Assembly (NCBI GenBank): GCA_021163455.1
Contig: JAGGWT010000095.1
Location: 1 to 9,259, forward strand
Direction: 5' to 3'
DNA: 9,259 nt
DNA from: Thermoplasmata archaeon
GTDB taxonomy: Archaea > Thermoplasmatota > E2 > DHVEG-1 > B18-G2
Of this stretch, positions 5,503 to 9,259 are shown one piece after another. Below the pieces are notes generated by a model. The model was not told the DNA's origin. It saw only the letters and a list, made by a program, of their open reading frames with translations, and did not search any database. The position numbers and the translations under genes are program-made. How positions within the stretch are numbered: position 1 is the first letter of the stretch; each line of letters opens with the position of its first letter.

Positions 5503-8500
5503 TCAGCTGATGTACATGTATGGCACCGGTGCCCTAACCCACGGGTCATCTCTACTTCCCCATCTTATTCCGAACCACTTATCCCACTTGCAGATCTGAG
5601 CAAGTGGGTATCTATCCTGACTGCCAGCTGGTCCTGGTATGTCGTAAGGCGTATCACCTATGCCATCGTTGTCAGTATCGTTTCCTGTATAGTCAGACCA
5701 GAAGTTGCCCTCTCCACCAGATGATAATGCCAGCAAAGTTTCTGATGTTGCTTTATACCATCGATTTCCACTTCCAGCATCGTATGCCTGAACTATACTA
5801 TCTCTTCCTACTCCATTCCATATGAAGTTGTTGTAGTATATGGTGTTGTTCGAAGATGCGGAATCTATTGTTATGCCAGGTCCGGAGTTGTTTACAAAAT
5901 TACAGGATGATATGAAGTTCTCAGATGATGCCACCAGGTATATACCACCGCAGCCATTCTCATAGAAGTTACATAAGCTTATGTGATTTCCTGAAGATGA
6001 TGCCATGTATATTCCATGGGATGATGCATTGAATATGTTACAAAGAGTTATCATGTTGCTGTTTGACTGTACAATCTTCATACCAGTATCAGATGGAAGG
6101 AATATCGAGAATTGATTCTTCACCTCAATATAGCACTGTCCTATGATGTTGTTGTCTGAATTGTACAAATAGATGGAATTGCTGTTGAGTTTCATGCTAC
6201 AGTTGTAAATGTTGTTATACGATGAATCTTCGATGTAGATACCGTTGTTCTTTCCGCTTATGCTACAGTTTTCTATGATATTACCCTCGGAATTCACTAT
6301 CTTTACTCCCGTGTTTCCATTGTGCAGACCACAGTTTGTGATTCCGTTGTATGATGTGTTATCGATAACAATATCATCTCTGTTGTACATGAGACAGTTC
6401 GAAATCACGTTTCCTGCTTTTGCATTTACAATCTTTATTCCAGTATCCCCATCCTTAATGGTGAAGTTGTATATCTCAATGGAACCATTGCCCAGAACAT
6501 CTATGACTGTTCTGTCATTGCTTATAATCGCTCTTCTACTATCTTCTCCATAGAGTTTGATAGACTTATCAATCACGAGACCTTCATTATAGGTTCCATT
6601 GTAAACATATATCATCGCTCCATCATCCAGATCATTTATCGCATTCTGTATGCTCTTCCATCTCCTGTTTGCTGGATCATCTCTTGGATAGTCATCATCA
6701 ACAAAACCATCAAACACCCACACCCACCTTGTCTTTGTTCCGGTATCGTTGTCATCGTCAGTTGCTGTGAATGTTACTCTGTAGAATCCATGTTTTGTAT
6801 AGGTATGTGTTGCATTTCTAGTATAGCTGTAGTTTCCATCTCCAAAGTTCCATGTGTAGTTTATGATGTAACCATCTGGTTCGTAAATTGTTGAGTTGAA
6901 GATAACGGGTTCTCCAACAGTCACTATCTTACATGGCGAGATTGTGAAATCAACACTCGGAGGAACATTTCTCACATAAATCTGCTTTGTCTTTGATGCA
7001 TTCTTTCCATTTGAGTCAATGATCGTCAGAGTTACATTATAGTATCCATCGTCCGCATATGTGTGATTAACAATACATCCATACCCATAGCATCCATCAC
7101 CAAAGTCCCAAGTGTAATTTTCTATAGAAGAATTATCCCCAGCAGATGGATATGAGAGATATCTCGTATCAAATGTCACGTTATCGATATCTGTTGGTTC
7201 CTCTGGTGAGCTAGCAAAATCTGCTATCGGAACATCGAGGAGGTTGAGATAGAAACTTTCTGTCTCTATCTCATCCACGAATGTTTCATTCACATCGTAG
7301 AGTTCTAGTTTTACAGTGAAATTACCCGGGATTCTCTCTGATATGGTCTTTACAGTAACGTAACCAGATGTTCCATTTCCATCCTTCACCAGGAAATAAT
7401 CGGTGCAGTTACGATCCACTCGTATGTATATCTTACTTCCGTTGGGCAGATGAACTATTCTATAGAGAGTTGCCTTGATTTTTGCACCTGTTGGCAGAGC
7501 ACTTGTTATATAGAAATAAACCCTCGCAGAATCGTTTTTCCCATCGTTTCCACTGTCAAATTTCTCGATAGAGTAATCCGAAATGGTAAGATTCTCCTTT
7601 ATTACGTCTTCGTAGCAGAGATACAGAGCGGTAAGAAGAACTATATCACTCTCTATCATGAATGTATCATTAACAAGTCCACAGAAAGTTCCATTTGGGT
7701 ATAGAACATCTCCCTGAGTGTGGTTAGCTCCATCTCTGTGATAACCTTTAAATGGATTTCTGCTGAATATAACTGCACCCTTTCTGTATCCCATAAGGTG
7801 GAAAGGTTCGGCATCCTCGCCTGATACATCCCGACTCTCACAAATGGTCCATGCATCATCACCACACAGTAACTTCATCTGCTTCTCGTACTCTAGAGCT
7901 TTAGCAATATTAATAGCAATGGATGCTATGTATCTTGCTCCAAAGTTGACACAGACATTGAAATTTCGATTATCTGAGTCTAGATATTTACTATCAGTGT
8001 GACCAAAATTACCCGGATTTATGACATATCTCACTTTTTCTTCTCCACTCTTGACGTATTTTTTGATGTAATCGATGGAACCTCTAAATCCATATTCCTC
8101 TCCAGCAAATGCTATGAATTTGACTGTATGTTCGGGCTTTATGCCTTTCTCCTCCTCAAGCTTTTTCATGTACTTTGCTATGCCAAGAACGAGTGCTGTT
8201 TCTGCTGCCTCATCTATCGTTCCCTGATTCCACCAGCAGTCATAGTGAGCACAGATTATATCAACTACATTACTTGGATCTCTTCCTTCCAGTTTACCTA
8301 TTATGTTGTGACTTACTACATTGTCGTAATGCCATTTTGAGTAAATATCGACTGTAACATTACATGACTCTTTGCTCAGATTCTCCTCTATGCGTTCCCA
8401 CTTGGAGCCAGTTATTGAATATCCTGGCTTCAAGAATTGAGGAAGAATCTTAGAGGTGGAAGGCCCCATGAAGTATGTGTTATCGAAGCAGTCTACCAAG

Positions 8501-9216
8501 ATGAAAGCTTTAATACGAGGATCAATCGGGCAGGACCAACCCCAGGGGTCTTTCCAATTAGTGAATCGTACTGCACAAAAGTTTCCCTCACCATTTGGTT
8601 TTTCCATTGTAATACTCAGATTTTCTGCGCTCCATATATAGTAGGTTTCGTTGCCAATCTTCTCCTTCTCAATAGCGGTCCATGGTACCGCAAGTAACGG
8701 GAAACAGGTAGATGTATCGTTTTCCTTATAAGTTAGCAGTATTTCCTTCACTTCACCGGTTGAAATATTTTTGATTTTGAAACGTATCCAGTGAGCATCG
8801 ACTTGTCTCACTTCAGTTAGATCTCCTAGTGATCCAAACCACATTACGTGCTTTAAAGGATGAACAAAAACCTGCCACGGAAGTTCCAGCCATTTGAGAG
8901 ACTTGTTTATCTTCTCCCTATCTACATTTACCGATCCCAGTGTTTCATTCATCCACCTCTGGATAAGATTTGCAGCTTCATGCTCACCAGGTGTACCGAA
9001 TGCTCTACCCTTAGGGTGCTCTTTAACTATATCTGAAAGCTTCTGGGTTTTACGCCACACATAGGTATAGTTAATGATCGGCTCATATTCACCAGCACTT
9101 CCTCCACCCGATGCCTCTGCTTTTATCACGATACTCTCCTTCTGATTCACCAGACCAACGAAAACACTCGATAGCATCAATAGCGTCACCAATAGAGGGA
9201 GTAACTTTTCCTTCAT
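5503..9216 (-). CDS. Secreted M28-type peptidase with two PKD domains and a NosD-like beta-helix
   Basis: A 1237-residue exported protein. Residues 1-25 form a signal peptide (MKEKLLPLLVTLLMLSSVFVGL). RAFGTPGEHEAANLI (71-85) is the usual N-terminal lead of M28 zinc aminopeptidases; an insert of unclear fold follows, about 105-295. The peptidase core runs about 300-510: HYD (His324), TIDEAAE (Asp335), FAGEEYG (Glu373/Glu374) and GYHRDG (His493). The expected Asp in the fourth strand (NLDMxG in relatives) reads as Gly402 in INPGNFGH. A spacer of about 520-660 precedes two PKD domains (about 663-748 with WDFGDG, 753-835 with WNFGDG), then a right-handed beta-helix (about 865-1140) and the NosD-type ending FWSDYTGNDTDNDGIGDTPYD. 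Many N-X-S/T sequons suggest glycosylation. No C-terminal membrane anchor is seen. It likely degrades or binds extracellular peptides or polysaccharides; activity is uncertain because of Gly402. Confidence 0.9.
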   Translation of the reverse strand: MKEKLLPLLVTLLMLSSVFVGLVNQKESIVIKAEASGGGSAGEYEPIINYTYVWRKTQKLSDIVKEHPKGRAFGTPGEHEAANLIQRWMNETLGSVNVDREKINKSLKWLELPWQVFVHPLKHVMWFGSLGDLTEVRQVDAHWIRFKIKNISTGEVKEILLTYKENDTSTCFPLLAVPWTAIEKEKIGNETYYIWSAENLSITMEKPNGEGNFCAVRFTNWKDPWGWSCPIDPRIKAFILVDCFDNTYFMGPSTSKILPQFLKPGYSITGSKWERIEENLSKESCNVTVDIYSKWHYDNVVSHNIIGKLEGRDPSNVVDIICAHYDCWWNQGTIDEAAETALVLGIAKYMKKLEEEKGIKPEHTVKFIAFAGEEYGFRGSIDYIKKYVKSGEEKVRYVINPGNFGHTDSKYLDSDNRNFNVCVNFGARYIASIAINIAKALEYEKQMKLLCGDDAWTICESRDVSGEDAEPFHLMGYRKGAVIFSRNPFKGYHRDGANHTQGDVLYPNGTFCGLVNDTFMIESDIVLLTALYLCYEDVIKENLTISDYSIEKFDSGNDGKNDSARVYFYITSALPTGAKIKATLYRIVHLPNGSKIYIRVDRNCTDYFLVKDGNGTSGYVTVKTISERIPGNFTVKLELYDVNETFVDEIETESFYLNLLDVPIADFASSPEEPTDIDNVTFDTRYLSYPSAGDNSSIENYTWDFGDGCYGYGCIVNHTYADDGYYNVTLTIIDSNGKNASKTKQIYVRNVPPSVDFTISPCKIVTVGEPVIFNSTIYEPDGYIINYTWNFGDGNYSYTRNATHTYTKHGFYRVTFTATDDDNDTGTKTRWVWVFDGFVDDDYPRDDPANRRWKSIQNAINDLDDGAMIYVYNGTYNEGLVIDKSIKLYGEDSRRAIISNDRTVIDVLGNGSIEIYNFTIKDGDTGIKIVNAKAGNVISNCLMYNRDDIVIDNTSYNGITNCGLHNGNTGVKIVNSEGNIIENCSISGKNNGIYIEDSSYNNIYNCSMKLNSNSIYLYNSDNNIIGQCYIEVKNQFSIFLPSDTGMKIVQSNSNMITLCNIFNASSHGIYMASSSGNHISLCNFYENGCGGIYLVASSENFISSCNFVNNSGPGITIDSASSNNTIYYNNFIWNGVGRDSIVQAYDAGSGNRWYKATSETLLALSSGGEGNFWSDYTGNDTDNDGIGDTPYDIPGPAGSQDRYPLAQICKWDKWFGIRWGSRDDPWVRAPVPYMYIS
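5797..6624 (-). repeat. Degenerate beta-helix coil repeats within the peptidase gene
   Basis: Residues about 865-1140 are built of degenerate coils of about 20-24 residues with the recurring pattern G-I-x-I/L-x-x-S-S-x-x-N-x-I-x-x-C-N (for example GIYIEDSSYNNIYNCS and GIYLVASSENFISSCNF). At DNA level these are imperfect 60-72-base units. They belong to the protein fold and are not a separate element. Confidence 0.65.
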
Positions 9217-9221
9217 TTTGT

Positions 9222-9230
9222 CTCTCCCCC
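9222..9230 (-). promoter_or_regulatory. Ribosome binding site of the secreted peptidase gene
   Basis: The minus strand reads GGGGGAGAG about seven bases before the ATG at 9216, a strong purine-rich site supporting this start. The promoter probably lies at or beyond the window edge, where the minus strand begins with a run of T. Confidence 0.65.
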
Positions 9231-9259
9231 AAATTGTAATGCATGAACAGTAAAAAAAA

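Noticed and set aside
5797..6624. Possible tandem DNA repeat or CRISPR-like array
   Set aside because: The periodicity is imperfect, there are no identical repeats with unique spacers, and the pattern is explained by coils of a beta-helix protein.
5503..6624. Copper-delivery NosD of nitrous oxide reduction
   Set aside because: Only the beta-helix fold and C-terminal motif are shared; the protein begins with a peptidase and there are no nos genes nearby.

Overview
The window reads as a chromosomal segment from a euryarchaeote. The evidence is an archaeal Sm-like protein next to ribosomal protein L37e, an archaeal MCT-1/Tma20-like PUA protein, a UPF0282 metallo-hydrolase (an archaeal family), archaeal TATA elements close to start codons, GGTGA/GGGGGAG-type ribosome binding sites, and heavy use of AGA/AGG (Arg) and ATA (Ile). 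The large secreted protein built from peptidase, PKD and NosD-type beta-helix modules would fit a heterotrophic, protein-degrading archaeon such as a member of the Thermoplasmatota. That placement is inference, and nothing here fixes the genus.

Layout from left to right. (1) Plus strand, 2-804: the C-terminal half of an asparaginyl-tRNA synthetase followed by acylphosphatase. (2) Minus strand, 2833 down to 808: a compact five-gene block of LSm, L37e, a UPF0282 metallo-beta-lactamase-fold protein, an 83-residue coiled-coil protein and a macrodomain protein. The last three are joined by a 1-base gap and an ATGA overlap. (3) Plus strand, 2888-4385: a PUA protein diverging from LSm across a 54-bp spacer, then cutA and a THUMP-less ThiI-like PP-loop protein joined by an ATGA overlap. 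(4) Minus strand, 5399 down to 4380: a putative metal efflux permease of the ArsP_2 type, overlapping the end of the ThiI-like gene by 6 bases. (5) Minus strand, 9216 down to 5503: one 1237-residue secreted M28-type peptidase with two PKD domains and a beta-helix.

Coding density is very high. Neighbouring genes overlap or nearly touch, and no RNA gene, mobile element or CRISPR array was found. The theme of regions 1-3 is translation and RNA: aminoacylation, ribosomal protein, Sm-like RNA binding, PUA and tRNA sulfuration. Metal handling (CutA, ArsP_2) and a secreted hydrolase follow. Most of this is conserved archaeal core material. The parts most worth a second look are the UPF0282/coiled-coil/macrodomain cassette behind the LSm-L37e pair, the ThiI-like enzyme without its tRNA-binding domains, and the large secreted peptidase, in which one expected metal-ligand Asp reads as Gly.
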